Positions 34,224 to 44,217 are shown, counted from the stretch's first letter. The stretch is 64,000 bases of DNA from Alistipes sp. (GCA_017938765.1 JAGBAX010000021.1:112294-176293); one strand, 5' to 3'. Numbers and translations are program-made. The notes: a model not told the origin generated them from the letters alone.

Positions 34224-35245
34224 TGAAGTCTAAACTCTCCCCTACCAACCGCGACACACTAAAGTCGCTACTATGCAGTCGGGGCGAGGAGGCTCAATAT
34301 TTGAGAGATTGTGCCGCCCGAACCTCCGAGGAGCTGTTCGGGCGTGCCATTTTCCTTCGTGGACTAATAGAAACAAGTAGCTACTGCCGCAACAACTGCC
34401 TCTACTGTGGTCTTCGGCGCGACAACAGTTCGGCCGAGCGATATCGTCTGACCGAGTCTCAAATTTTAGATTGTTGCAAGGTTGGCTACCAAGCGGGGCT
34501 TCGTACTTTTGTTCTTCAAGGTGGCGAGGATAGCTACTGGAGCGATAGTAGACTTGTGCCACTTATCAAACAAATTGCCACTACATATCCTGATGTAGCG
34601 ATAACCCTCTCGCTTGGCGAGCGCAGTGCAGAGTCCTACAAGGCTCTGTACGACGCAGGTGCTACTCGCTATTTGTTACGCCACGAGGCGGCAAACCAGA
34701 CTCTCTACGAGGCTATACACACCACAGATATGTCCTACAACAACCGCATAGAGGCGATAAAAAACCTTATGCAGATAGGCTATCAGACGGGCATGGGGAT
34801 GATGATTGGTGTGCCAGGGCAGACGGATGACGACATAGTAGATGACCTACAACTTATCGCTACCCTACGCCCGCAGATGGTCGGCATAGGGCCATTTATT
34901 CCGCACCCTGCAACACCATATGCCAAACATCCTGCTGGGGATATTGACAAGGTGCTAAATGCAGTGGCTATTACTCGCCTACTGCTACCCAATGCTCTAA
35001 TACCTGCTACAACGGCGCTATCTACCCTCTCGGCAGAGGGTCACCGATTAGGTATTCTGGCAGGCGCAAATGTTATTATGCCCAACCTCTCGCCCGCAGA
35101 TGTTCGCAGTAAGTATGCTATCTACGCAGGCAAGGCCGCCACTGGCACAGAGGCTGTTGAGGGCATAAAGACTCTGGAGGCAGAGATTAGCGCAATAGGA
35201 TACACAATAAACTACGCAAAAGCAGATTACAATGACACAATATAA
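34223..35245 (+). CDS. hydE: [FeFe]-hydrogenase maturase HydE (radical SAM)
   Basis: 340 residues. The radical-SAM motif is CRNNCLYCG near residue 53. HydE processes the Fe-Cys complex made by HydG on the way to the di-iron subcluster. GEDSYW, LSLGERS and the barrel-type MGMMIGVPGQTDDD match the HydE/PylB/BioB group. The ATG shares a base with the hydA stop, and the gene overlaps hydG by 14 bp, so the operon is tightly coupled. Confidence 0.95.
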   Translation: MKSKLSPTNRDTLKSLLCSRGEEAQYLRDCAARTSEELFGRAIFLRGLIETSSYCRNNCLYCGLRRDNSSAERYRLTESQILDCCKVGYQAGLRTFVLQGGEDSYWSDSRLVPLIKQIATTYPDVAITLSLGERSAESYKALYDAGATRYLLRHEAANQTLYEAIHTTDMSYNNRIEAIKNLMQIGYQTGMGMMIGVPGQTDDDIVDDLQLIATLRPQMVGIGPFIPHPATPYAKHPAGDIDKVLNAVAITRLLLPNALIPATTALSTLSAEGHRLGILAGANVIMPNLSPADVRSKYAIYAGKAATGTEAVEGIKTLEAEISAIGYTINYAKADYNDTI

Positions 35246-36653
35246 CCCACATTCGGCAGTAGCTGAGCAGTTTATCTCGCACACCCGCATCCTTGAGGTG
35301 CTTGAGTATGCCAAGTCTCACCAAGCAGACAAGCCTCTTATTGAGGATATCCTTGCAAAGGCTACGGAGGGGCGTGGACTTACGCACAGGGAGGCGGCAG
35401 TACTGATGGAGTGCAGCGACAGAGAGACGATTGAGCGCATATTTGCCATTGCCCGCGATATTAAACAGCGTATATATGGCAACCGCATAGTGATGTTTGC
35501 GCCACTATACCTCTCTAACCACTGCATAAATGGCTGTACATATTGCCCATACCACGCCACAAACCGCACAATCCCACGCCGTAAGCTTACGCAAGAGCAG
35601 ATTGCTGCCGAGGTTATCGCTCTGCAAGATATGGGACACAAGCGCATTGCAATAGAGGCGGGCGAACACCCTACGCTCGCGCCATTGGAGTATATTCTTG
35701 AGTCTATAGAGACTATTTACTCTGTTCGCCACCGCAATGGAGCTATTCGCCGAGCAAATGTAAATATTGCCGCCACAACAGTAGATGCCTACCGCCGACT
35801 GCACGATGCAGGCATTGGAACATACATACTTTTTGAGGAGACCTACAACCGCGAGGTCTACAGTCGCCTGCACCCATCTGGGCCAAAGAGCGACTGGGCG
35901 TACCACACCGAGGCTATGGATAGGGCTATTCAGGGCGGTATTGACGATGTAGGCATAGGCGCACTCTTTGGACTTACCGACTACCGCTATGACCTTGTCG
36001 GCCTACTTATGCACGCTGAGCACCTTGAGGCAGTATATGGTGTTGGCCCGCACACTATTAGCGTTCCAAGAATACGCCCAGCAGACGATATAGATATTAG
36101 CCAGTTCCCTAATGCGGTTACAGACGATGTTTTCAAACGCATCGTTGCCATACTGCGCATCGCTGTGCCATATACGGGTATGATTATCTCCACACGCGAG
36201 AGCGCAGAATCTCGCAAAGAGGTTTTGGATGTTGGCGTATCGCAAATTAGTGGTGGCTCTAAGACCACTGTAGGCGGATATGCCGAAGCAGAGCAGAGCG
36301 AGGGTTCGGAACAGTTTGACATCAGCGACCACCGCACACTTGACCAGATTGTCGGCTGGCTACTTGAGCTTGGGTATATTCCGAGCTTCTGTACAGCTTG
36401 CTATCGCGAGGGTAGAACGGGTGACCGCTTTATGAGCCTTGCCAAGGCTGGAACTATAGGCAACTGCTGCGCGCCAAATGCACTGATGACCCTTATGGAG
36501 TACCTTTGCGACTACGCATCGGATAACACCAAGAAGTCCGCGCAAGGCATTATCAATCAAGAAATTGCGAAGATTCCTTCAGAGCGCGTAAAGCAGATAA
36601 CCCTGCAGCGCATAGAACAGATTATTAACGGAGAACGCGATTTTCGTTTTTAG
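35232..36653 (+). CDS. hydG: [FeFe]-hydrogenase maturase HydG (radical SAM tyrosine lyase)
   Basis: 473 residues, normal length. The radical-SAM motif CINGCTYCPYH is near residue 97. The C-terminal region carries CTACYREGRTGDRFM, where two Cys bind the second (auxiliary) cluster. HydG cleaves tyrosine to give the CO and CN ligands of the H-cluster. The start overlaps hydE. Confidence 0.96.
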   Translation: MTQYNPHSAVAEQFISHTRILEVLEYAKSHQADKPLIEDILAKATEGRGLTHREAAVLMECSDRETIERIFAIARDIKQRIYGNRIVMFAPLYLSNHCINGCTYCPYHATNRTIPRRKLTQEQIAAEVIALQDMGHKRIAIEAGEHPTLAPLEYILESIETIYSVRHRNGAIRRANVNIAATTVDAYRRLHDAGIGTYILFEETYNREVYSRLHPSGPKSDWAYHTEAMDRAIQGGIDDVGIGALFGLTDYRYDLVGLLMHAEHLEAVYGVGPHTISVPRIRPADDIDISQFPNAVTDDVFKRIVAILRIAVPYTGMIISTRESAESRKEVLDVGVSQISGGSKTTVGGYAEAEQSEGSEQFDISDHRTLDQIVGWLLELGYIPSFCTACYREGRTGDRFMSLAKAGTIGNCCAPNALMTLMEYLCDYASDNTKKSAQGIINQEIAKIPSERVKQITLQRIEQIINGERDFRF

Positions 36654-36655
36654 CT

Positions 36656-37777
36656 ATGAAGACCCCAAATTCTGAGAGAGTACATATCGCCATTTTTGGC
36701 AACTGCAACAGCGGCAAGTCGTCGCTCATAAATGCTATTACTGGCGAGCAGACAGCCATTGTCTCCGATGTTGCGGGAACAACTACAGACCTTGTCAAGC
36801 GCGCTGTAGAGCTACCAAATGTTGGCGCGGCACTACTTATAGATACTCCAGGACTTGACGACAATACGGCTCTTGGAACGCTACGCTCTGAGCAGAGCCG
36901 TAAAGCACTGATGCAGACAGATATAGCCATAGTGCTACTGCCCGTAGAGGATAAGTTTTTGGCTCAAATTCGCGCCCTTGAAATACCAGTTATTCAGGTT
37001 ACGCCTAAAGCCGATATTGCGACAGAGGTCTACAAGGACTCTATCGCCGTAAGCGCAACTACGGGCAAGGGAATTGACTCTCTAATCACTGCTATTGCTG
37101 GTAGTTGTGAGCAAAGTAGCCGACTTATTACAGAAGGGGTGTGCAGTAGTGGCGATACCGTCGTGCTCGTTATGCCACAAGATAGTTCCGCACCAAAAGG
37201 TAGACTGATAAAACCTCAAGTAGAGGTTATCCGTGAGTTGTTGGATAGAGGGTGCAGTGCTATATGCTGTCAGCCAGATAGGCTTGCTCATACCCTATCT
37301 TCGCTTGCAAAACCTCCGCAGGTGGTAATCGCCGACTCGTCAGCTTTTGCAACAGTAAAACCACTTGTTCCGCAGGGTGTGCGACTAACATCTTTCTCTA
37401 TACTATTTGCTGCTTACAAGGGTGATATTGAATTATTTAGAGAGGGTGCAAAGCATCTGCTAACACTACCTCCAACCGCAAGGATACTCATTGCCGAGGC
37501 GTGTAGCCACACCCCACAAAATGAGGATATCGGCCGCGTAAAACTACCTCGTCTGCTGCGTAAGAAGTTAGGCGATGAGATTAGAATAGAGACCGTTTCG
37601 GGTGCTGATTTTCCCACAGACCTCACCCCTTACGACATTGTTATCCACTGCGGAGCCTGTATGTTTACTCGCCGATATGTTCTCTCGCGCATTGCTCAGG
37701 CAAAGTCTCAAGGCGTGGCTATGACAAACTACGGCGTGGCTATTGCGGCACTTCTTGGCATTGAGACAGACAAATAA
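36656..37777 (+). CDS. hydF: [FeFe]-hydrogenase maturation GTPase HydF
   Basis: 373 residues. The GTPase domain has GNCNSGKSS (Walker A), a Thr-rich switch with AGTTTD, DTPGLDD, and a degenerate NKxD. The C-terminal cluster-binding part has CSH near residue 281 and HCGAC near 333, fitting the CxH...HCxxC ligand pattern. HydF is the scaffold that assembles the di-iron subcluster and delivers it to HydA. It starts 2 bp after hydG. Confidence 0.95.
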   Translation: MKTPNSERVHIAIFGNCNSGKSSLINAITGEQTAIVSDVAGTTTDLVKRAVELPNVGAALLIDTPGLDDNTALGTLRSEQSRKALMQTDIAIVLLPVEDKFLAQIRALEIPVIQVTPKADIATEVYKDSIAVSATTGKGIDSLITAIAGSCEQSSRLITEGVCSSGDTVVLVMPQDSSAPKGRLIKPQVEVIRELLDRGCSAICCQPDRLAHTLSSLAKPPQVVIADSSAFATVKPLVPQGVRLTSFSILFAAYKGDIELFREGAKHLLTLPPTARILIAEACSHTPQNEDIGRVKLPRLLRKKLGDEIRIETVSGADFPTDLTPYDIVIHCGACMFTRRYVLSRIAQAKSQGVAMTNYGVAIAALLGIETDK

Positions 37778-37787
37778 TAGTACAATT

Positions 37788-38822
37788 ATGATATACTTTG
37801 ATTCAGACTACACAGCAGGTGCTCATCCTAAAGTACTTGAGGCACTTTGTGTTACAAATGGCGAGCATACCGTAGGCTACGGTTGCGACAGCTATACTGA
37901 GAGAGCTAAACAGCTTATCCTTTCTGCCTGTGGACTGACCAGTGCAAGGGTCTACCTACTTGTTGGTGGCACGCAGACAAATGCAACTGTTATTGACGGA
38001 GTGCTTGCCCGCCACGAGGGCGTACTTGCTGCCCAGAGCGGACATATTGCCGTTCACGAGTCGGGAGCTATAGAGGCTTGCGGGCATAAGGTGCTTACCC
38101 TACCTCATTATCAGGGCAAGGTTAAGGCGGAGGATGTCAGCGCGTTTATAGATGAGTTCTACCGCGATGAAACCTATGAACATATGGTTGCTCCAGGTAT
38201 GTTATATATCTCATTTCCAACTGAGTATGGCACTGTATACACTCTCAAGGAGCTTGAGGATTTGAGTGCAGCATGCCATAAGGCTGACATACCTTTATAT
38301 ATAGACGGTGCGCGATTGGCCTATGGTCTGGCGGCTACAGAGGGAGATGTCACGCTACGAGATATTGCCCGTCTGGCAGATATATTCTACATCGGTGGCA
38401 CAAAGGTCGGTGCACTGTTTGGCGAGGCTGTGGTAGTGACAAATCCAAAGCTGCTGCACCACTTTACACCACTTATTAAGCAGCACGGCGCGCTTATGGC
38501 AAAGGGGCGACTGCTTGGTGTTCAGTTTGAGGCTCTATTTAGAGATGGCCTATACTTTGAGATTGGACAAAAGGCTGTTCAGCAGGCTCTTGCAATAAAG
38601 CAGGCCTTTGTCTCAAGGGGTTATACAGCCGTTGTAGACTCGCCAACAAATCAACAGTTCTTCCTGCTACCTAACGCTCTTATAGACCACTTGAGGAGTA
38701 ACAACATTAGCTTTGAAACTTGGGGAACACGCGGAGAGGAGCAGACAACTGTGCGCTTTGTCACTGGTTGGGCAACAACAGATAAAGATATAGAATGTCT
38801 TGTAAACACCTTGGATTTATAA
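37788..38822 (+). CDS. Low-specificity L-threonine aldolase (PLP enzyme)
   Basis: 344 residues from the ATG at 37788; a start at 37743 would lie inside hydF. Family landmarks are FDSDYTAGAHPKVLEA, YGCDSYTERA, HESGAIEACGHK and YIDGARLAYG, with the PLP Lys in IGGTKVGALFGEA. It cleaves threonine or related beta-hydroxy amino acids to glycine plus an aldehyde. It starts 10 bp after hydF and has no promoter of its own, so it is the last gene of the hydrogenase operon. Relation to H-cluster assembly is speculative. Confidence 0.9.
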   Translation: MIYFDSDYTAGAHPKVLEALCVTNGEHTVGYGCDSYTERAKQLILSACGLTSARVYLLVGGTQTNATVIDGVLARHEGVLAAQSGHIAVHESGAIEACGHKVLTLPHYQGKVKAEDVSAFIDEFYRDETYEHMVAPGMLYISFPTEYGTVYTLKELEDLSAACHKADIPLYIDGARLAYGLAATEGDVTLRDIARLADIFYIGGTKVGALFGEAVVVTNPKLLHHFTPLIKQHGALMAKGRLLGVQFEALFRDGLYFEIGQKAVQQALAIKQAFVSRGYTAVVDSPTNQQFFLLPNALIDHLRSNNISFETWGTRGEEQTTVRFVTGWATTDKDIECLVNTLDL

Positions 38823-38888
38823 GCGGCCTATTATCGCACATTTAGTAAAATATTTTATAAAATACTTGGCTTAATCGCCATAAAATGC

Positions 38889-38896
38889 TACCTTTG
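38889..38896 (+). promoter_or_regulatory. AspT-like gene -7 box
   Basis: TACCTTTG, 29 bp before the ATG at 38926. Confidence 0.7.
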
Positions 38897-38925
38897 CGCT
38901 GTATTAGGTTATAAATAATTAAGGT

Positions 38926-40593
38926 ATGGATTGGTTAGTGAATCTATTTACAGCAAACTCCATTGCCCACGCAGTACTTATTTTGGGTCTTACGATTGCC
39001 TTAGGACTGCTACTGGGTCGCATTAAGTTTGGCTCGGTATCGCTCGGCATTACTTGGGTGCTCTTTGTAGGTATTGTGCTGTCGCACTTCGGATTGGGTA
39101 TTGACCCTGAGATTTGCCACTTTGTAAAGGAGTTTGGACTTATTCTTTTTGTCTACTCCATTGGTCTGCAAGTTGGTCCGGGATTCTTCTCATCGCTCAA
39201 AGAGGGAGGCGTGACGCTCAACTCGCTTGCGGTGCTGATTATTCTGCTCGGCTGCGTTACTTGCTACACAATACACCTTATCACGGGCGAGGACCTTACA
39301 ACAATGATTGGTGTACTCTCTGGCGCTGTTACAAACACTCCGGGTCTTGGTGCAGCACAGCAGACTATTTCCGATACCATAGCAGATAGCGCAGAGACCA
39401 CAAACCGCCTTGCAACGGCTTATGCTGTTGCCTATCCGCTTGGTGTTGTGGGTATTATCGTTTCAATGCTTCTTATTCGCTACCTCTTCCGTATAAAGCT
39501 TGACCGCGAGAAGGTGCTTGCCGAGCGTAGTAATGCACCAAAGACTGTCCGCATAGACCTCAAGGTATCTAACAAGGGTATTATAGGCAAGAAAATTGAG
39601 GATATCGCTCACATTACACGCAGTAAGTTTGTCGTTGCTCGTATGATTCGCGACGGTAAGCAGGAGATTGCCTCTGGCGATACAGAACTTCGCGAGGGCG
39701 ATATTATGCGTGTTGTTATCAGCAACCGCGATGTAGAGCTTGTAGAGTCGCTTATTGGCGAGAGCGTACAGCTTGACGACAAGGAGTGGCAGACATCAGC
39801 CTCAAACCTTGAGAAGCGCCGAATCCTTGTCACTAAGTCGGGTATTAACGGTAAGCACATCTCAGACCTGCACATCCGCGAGAGCTATAATGTAACTATC
39901 ACTCGCGTAGTTCGTGCTGGTATTGAGCTGGTGGCTACATATGAGCTGCGACTACAGATGGGAGACGTCGTTGTGGTTGTCGGCCGTAAGAACGACCTTG
40001 ATCAGGTAGCAGCAATACTGGGCAACTCTGTTCGTCGCCTTGACCACCCAAACCTCTTACCTATTTTTATAGGTATCTTCCTCGGCGTGCTTCTCGGCTC
40101 TATTCCGATTATGCTACCGGGTGTACCGCTGCCAGTAAAGCTCGGTCTTGCAGGTGGTCCGCTCGTTGTGGCGATACTTATGGCTCGCTATGGTCCAAAC
40201 TATAAGCTCGTGACCTTTACAACAAACAGCGCAAATATGATGATTCGCGAGATTGGTATCTCTCTATTCCTCGCTGCTGTAGGTCTTGGCGCGGGTGAGG
40301 GCTTCGTTGATGCGATTGCTGATGGCGGATATTGGTGGATTCTCTACGGCGTGGCAATCACTGTGCTACCACTGCTTATCACTGGTATTCTTGCTCGCAA
40401 GGTCTTCAAATTAGACTACTTCTCAATTATGGGACTTATGTCTGGTGCTATGACCGACCCACCAGCATTAGCATACGCTAACTCGGTCTCTACAAACGAC
40501 CGCTCGGCAGTAGCCTATGCAACGGTCTACCCGCTGACGATGTTCCTCAGAATCTTTACAGCACAGATACTTGCACTCATAGCACTATCATAA
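38926..40593 (+). CDS. AspT/YidE/YbjL-family antiporter with two TrkA-C domains
   Basis: 555 residues. Two sets of about five membrane segments (roughly 15-185 and 375-555) are AspT-type duplication domains, each with the GAMTxTPxLAxA-type loop (SGAVTNTPGLGAAQ and SGAMTDPPALAYA). Between them lie two regulatory TrkA-C domains (about 205-285 and 295-370). AspT exchanges aspartate for alanine; YidE-type members have unknown substrates. A terminator follows. Confidence 0.92.
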   Translation: MDWLVNLFTANSIAHAVLILGLTIALGLLLGRIKFGSVSLGITWVLFVGIVLSHFGLGIDPEICHFVKEFGLILFVYSIGLQVGPGFFSSLKEGGVTLNSLAVLIILLGCVTCYTIHLITGEDLTTMIGVLSGAVTNTPGLGAAQQTISDTIADSAETTNRLATAYAVAYPLGVVGIIVSMLLIRYLFRIKLDREKVLAERSNAPKTVRIDLKVSNKGIIGKKIEDIAHITRSKFVVARMIRDGKQEIASGDTELREGDIMRVVISNRDVELVESLIGESVQLDDKEWQTSASNLEKRRILVTKSGINGKHISDLHIRESYNVTITRVVRAGIELVATYELRLQMGDVVVVVGRKNDLDQVAAILGNSVRRLDHPNLLPIFIGIFLGVLLGSIPIMLPGVPLPVKLGLAGGPLVVAILMARYGPNYKLVTFTTNSANMMIREIGISLFLAAVGLGAGEGFVDAIADGGYWWILYGVAITVLPLLITGILARKVFKLDYFSIMGLMSGAMTDPPALAYANSVSTNDRSAVAYATVYPLTMFLRIFTAQILALIALS

Positions 40594-40600
40594 ACAAAAA

Positions 40601-40629
40601 ACTGAAAGCAAATCGCTTTCAGTTTTTTT
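40601..40629 (+). terminator. Intrinsic terminator after the AspT-like gene
   Basis: ACTGAAAGC pairs with GCTTTCAGT, followed by seven T. Confidence 0.9.
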
Positions 40630-40633
40630 GTTC

Positions 40634-40661
40634 GGCTGTTGGCTGTTAGCAATTGGCCATT
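40634..40661. repeat. Heptamer tandem repeat (reverse orientation), four units
   Basis: GGCTGTT, GGCTGTT, AGCAATT, GGCCATT: reverse complement of the AAYRGCY unit. It is followed by a partial copy of the 61-bp unit. Confidence 0.7.
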
Positions 40662-40664
40662 AGC

Positions 40665-40699
40665 CCAATTAGAGTACCACCACCTATTTTCACGACAAA
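40665..40699. repeat. Partial copy of the 61-bp unit found at 61841-61987
   Basis: CAATTAGAGTACCACC and the following TTTTC-CGACAAA-like bases match the segment at 61871-61899. It ends at the stop codon of the homoserine dehydrogenase gene, and the main array ends near the stop of ppa. Confidence 0.55.
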
Positions 40700-41890
40700 T
40701 TAATCACGAGGGTAAGCAGCGATAAACACATTACGCTCTCGCAGCTCCTCCTGATTACGGTGTAACTCGGTGAGGGAGATGTTACCTACGACATACTTAT
40801 AGTTGTCAGAGATGTAATTCTCGCTAATAGAGTCAAAGTTAAGCAGGGCCAAATCCTCTGCATCGGTATAACGATAGTAAATGCGGAAAGTCTGGTCGGT
40901 GGTATAAGTAGGCAGCTGTGAGTCGTTGCGCTTCTTATACTCGTACTTATAGTTATAGAGGCAAGCGGTAATATCGCTCAGTACTGCCGAGCCAGTTGGA
41001 TAGCCACCAGCTCCGCGACCGAACATAAACTGCTTATCGTAGAAAAGACCCTTGATAACCACACCATTGAACTCATCCTCAACACTATAGATATACTTAT
41101 TGCGAGAGATAAGCTGTGGCATAACGCTCATAATCAGGCGGTTATCAGCGAGCTTTTCTACATGAGCAACGAGCTTAAAGCGGCGCTCCTTCTCAGTAGC
41201 AAAGCGGATATCGTTGTCGTTCATATTTGAGATTCCGTATGTAAAAATCTTCTCTGGAGCCACATAGAGACCAAAGGCGTGAACGGTAATGATAATAAGC
41301 TTAAAGAGTGAGTCCCAGCCGTCAATATCGAGTGAAGGGTTACTCTCGGCAAAGCCCAAATCCTGCGCCAGCTTAAGTGCATCTGGGTAGGACATCTTCT
41401 CATTAAAAATCTTACTGAGGATGAAGTTTGACGAGCCGTTAAGGATACCCTTTACAGATGTAAGCAGGTCGTTATCGTAGTACTCCTCAAGGTTACGGAT
41501 AACTGGGATAGAGCCACAAGCCGATGCGTCATATAGCAGTGCAGTGTTATACTGCTGCTGAAGCTCCATAAGCTCCTCAATATGGTAGGCAAGCATCTTT
41601 TTATTTCCCGAAACCACTGGCAGGCGCTTCATCAGGGCTGTTTTTACGATAGTATATGCAGCATCCGCATCATCTATAAGCTCAACGATAAAGTTTACCT
41701 CTGGGTCAGAGAAAATCTCGTCAGGGTTATCAGTAAAGTTTGCCTCAATAGAGCGAGGTTTTGTAATGTCGCGCACGCAGATACGGCGAATCTCCACATT
41801 GGTTGCGCCAATACGCTTCAGAACATCATACAGACCCTTGCCAACAGTACCAAAGCCAAAGAGTCCAATCTGTAATTTCTTACTATTCAT
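40700..41890 (-). CDS. hom: Homoserine dehydrogenase
   Basis: 396 residues. The enzyme reduces aspartate semialdehyde to homoserine, the branch point for threonine and methionine. The nucleotide loop is GLFGFGTVGKGL near residue 9; ASACGSIPVI and GILNGSSNFILSK carry the family's catalytic and substrate region, and LAQDLGFAESNPSLDIDGWD follows. The C-terminus past about residue 330 has a short region in place of a clear ACT domain. It overlaps metX by 8 bp and is last in the operon. Confidence 0.94.
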   Translation of the reverse strand: MNSKKLQIGLFGFGTVGKGLYDVLKRIGATNVEIRRICVRDITKPRSIEANFTDNPDEIFSDPEVNFIVELIDDADAAYTIVKTALMKRLPVVSGNKKMLAYHIEELMELQQQYNTALLYDASACGSIPVIRNLEEYYDNDLLTSVKGILNGSSNFILSKIFNEKMSYPDALKLAQDLGFAESNPSLDIDGWDSLFKLIIITVHAFGLYVAPEKIFTYGISNMNDNDIRFATEKERRFKLVAHVEKLADNRLIMSVMPQLISRNKYIYSVEDEFNGVVIKGLFYDKQFMFGRGAGGYPTGSAVLSDITACLYNYKYEYKKRNDSQLPTYTTDQTFRIYYRYTDAEDLALLNFDSISENYISDNYKYVVGNISLTELHRNQEELRERNVFIAAYPRD

Positions 41891-42902
41891 CTTTTATAAA
41901 GTCTAAAATTATCTCATTCAAAAGTTTATGTTCTACTAAAAATCCATCGTGCCCAAAGACTGAATCTATAGTGCGATAGGTCACATCGGGGATATTCTTC
42001 ACAAGTATATCGTGGTCCTCTGGCGGGAAGATAATATCCGAGGTTATAGCAACCACAAGGCTCTTTGCCTTAATACCCTTCAGCACATCCTCTACCCTAC
42101 CACGCTCACGACCAAGATTATGCGAGTCTACAGCCTGCGAGAGGCGATAGTAGGAGTATGCGTTAAACCTACGGCGCAACTTCTCACCCTGATAGCGCTG
42201 ATAACTAAGCACTCGGCGGTTAAACGAGGCGTTATCTGGGTCAGAGTCCTCCTGCGAGATATTATACGCCATACCACCACGATAGCTCAGTAGAGCAATG
42301 CTTCGCGCAACAGCCATACCCGTAAGTCCCGCCTCATCTGTTCGCTGGCCGAATGTAGGGTCACACTCAATAGCCATACGCTGCGACTCGTTAAAGCCTG
42401 ATGCCCACGCAAGGGTGCGAGGTGTTGTTGCGATAAAGGCAGCCTTCTGTGCAAAATCTGGCTGCATAACTGCCCACTCGAGACACTGGAAACCACCAAT
42501 AGAGCTACCTATAAGCAGTTTTACGCGCTTAATACCCAGATGCTCTGCCAGCAACTGATGCACACGCACCATATCCCTTACTGTTATAAGCGGAAAGTCG
42601 GAGTACCACTTCTCGCCAGTAGCTGGATTTATAGAGTGTGGGCCCGTAGTGCCATAGTGAGAGCCGAGGAAGTTTGCGCAGACAGTAAAGTACTTTGCAG
42701 GGTCAAGAAAGCACCCCTCTTCAACGGTATGAGGCCACCAATCAGCAACATCCGAATTTGCCGTAAGTGCGTGGCAGACCCAGATGACATTGCTCTTCGC
42801 CTCGTTCATCTGACCATATGTATCATATGCGATGTCAAGCGAAGGGAATGTAAAACCACCCTCTGTAGTAAATGGGTGTGGATAGTGATATACTCTACTC
42901 AT
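41883..42902 (-). CDS. metX: Homoserine O-acetyltransferase
   Basis: 339 residues, alpha/beta-hydrolase fold. CHALTANSDVADWW and GSHYGTTGPHSINP are the family's substrate loops, and the nucleophile Ser is in GSSIGGFQ. The catalytic Asp lies in the SDIIFPPEDH segment and the His in GHDGFLVEH. It makes O-acetyl-homoserine for direct sulfhydrylation by MetY. It overlaps metY and hom by 8 bp each. Confidence 0.95.
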   Translation of the reverse strand: MSRVYHYPHPFTTEGGFTFPSLDIAYDTYGQMNEAKSNVIWVCHALTANSDVADWWPHTVEEGCFLDPAKYFTVCANFLGSHYGTTGPHSINPATGEKWYSDFPLITVRDMVRVHQLLAEHLGIKRVKLLIGSSIGGFQCLEWAVMQPDFAQKAAFIATTPRTLAWASGFNESQRMAIECDPTFGQRTDEAGLTGMAVARSIALLSYRGGMAYNISQEDSDPDNASFNRRVLSYQRYQGEKLRRRFNAYSYYRLSQAVDSHNLGRERGRVEDVLKGIKAKSLVVAITSDIIFPPEDHDILVKNIPDVTYRTIDSVFGHDGFLVEHKLLNEIILDFIKDE

Positions 42903-44184
42903 CTATACTCTCAAAAGCCTGTTCAAAATCGTCAATAATATCCTCAACATTCTCCAGTCCTAAAGATATGCGCAGAAGTGTAGGTGTTACACCTGCAGCA
43001 GCCAAATCCTCATCCGAGAGCTGCTTATGCGTTGTTGAAGCGGGGTGAGTGACAACGCTAATACTGTCACCAATCATTGTCATATTACCCATCAGCTTGA
43101 GTGACTCAACAAACTTCACGGTACTCTCAAGTGTTCCATTAAGTTCAATATTCATCACAGCTGATGCACCAAAACGGTAGTACTTCTGTGCATTTTTATA
43201 TCCTGGATGGTCCTCAAAACCAACATAGCTTACGCGAGCAACCCTTGGATGCTCACGGCAATACTCAGCCAGCGTACGGCAACTCTCAACCTCGTGAGCA
43301 ACACGCAGCGAGAGGGTCTCAAGACCGAGCATCATAAGGTAAGAGTCAAATGGCGAAGGAGAGCAACCAAAATCACGCAGACCATCTACACGGCACTTAA
43401 CAATAAATGCCTGATTACCGAAGGTCTCGTAGATATTAAGTCCATGATATCCCTCTGACGGACCATCAATCTGTGGGAACTTACCATTACCCCAGTTATA
43501 GTTGCCACCATCTACAATTATTCCGCCCATAGCCGTTCCATGTCCGTTAATCCACTTTGTAGCCGAATCAACAACGATATTTGCACCCCAATCAAATGGG
43601 TTACACAGATATCCCGCAGCGCCAAAGGTGTTATCAACAACAAAAGGGACGTCGTATGCTGTAGCCAACTTACTAAGAGCCTCAAGGTCTGCCACTTCAC
43701 AAGTAGGGTTGCCCATACTCTCTACATATATCATCTTAGTATTGCCATCTATAAGCGCCTCAAAGTCCTCTATAGCCTCCGAAGCCGCAATACGCACCTC
43801 TATACCGAGCTTGCGCAGTGATACTCTAAACTGATTATATGTACCACCATAGAGGAATGGTGCTGCTACGATATTATCGCCCGCCTCTGCAAGTGCTGTA
43901 ACGGTAATAAATATTGCCGCCATACCAGAAGAGACTGCCAGCGCACCAACTGCATTATAGAGTGAAGCTATACGCTGCTCGTATGCTGCTGTAGTTGGGT
44001 TATGTAGTCTGGTATAGATATTTCCAGGCTCGCTAAGCTCAAAGAGGTTTGCCGCATAGTCACAACTCTTAAAGTGGTAAGCCGCTGTTGGGTATATAGC
44101 CACACCACGTGAGCCGGTCTGATCTACATTGTATCCACCATGTATCTGACGGGTCTCAAATCTAAGGTTCTTCTTATTCCACAT
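42895..44184 (-). CDS. metY: O-acetylhomoserine sulfhydrylase
   Basis: 429 residues, PLP-dependent Cys/Met metabolism family. Landmarks are RQIHGGYNVDQTGSRGVAIYPT, VSSGMAAIF, YVESMGNPTCEVAD, and the PLP Lys in DSATKWINGHGTAMGG. It condenses O-acetylhomoserine with sulfide to homocysteine. No promoter box is visible in the 33-bp gap before it, so it may depend on transcription from the OstA-like gene. I saw no SAM riboswitch. Confidence 0.95.
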   Translation of the reverse strand: MWNKKNLRFETRQIHGGYNVDQTGSRGVAIYPTAAYHFKSCDYAANLFELSEPGNIYTRLHNPTTAAYEQRIASLYNAVGALAVSSGMAAIFITVTALAEAGDNIVAAPFLYGGTYNQFRVSLRKLGIEVRIAASEAIEDFEALIDGNTKMIYVESMGNPTCEVADLEALSKLATAYDVPFVVDNTFGAAGYLCNPFDWGANIVVDSATKWINGHGTAMGGIIVDGGNYNWGNGKFPQIDGPSEGYHGLNIYETFGNQAFIVKCRVDGLRDFGCSPSPFDSYLMMLGLETLSLRVAHEVESCRTLAEYCREHPRVARVSYVGFEDHPGYKNAQKYYRFGASAVMNIELNGTLESTVKFVESLKLMGNMTMIGDSISVVTHPASTTHKQLSDEDLAAAGVTPTLLRISLGLENVEDIIDDFEQAFESIDE

Positions 44185-44217
44185 TGCTATAATGTTTAAA
44201 CTATTTTCTAAATCTCT

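Noticed and set aside
44185-44217. SAM riboswitch before metY
   Set aside because: The gap is only 33 bp, too short for a known SAM riboswitch.
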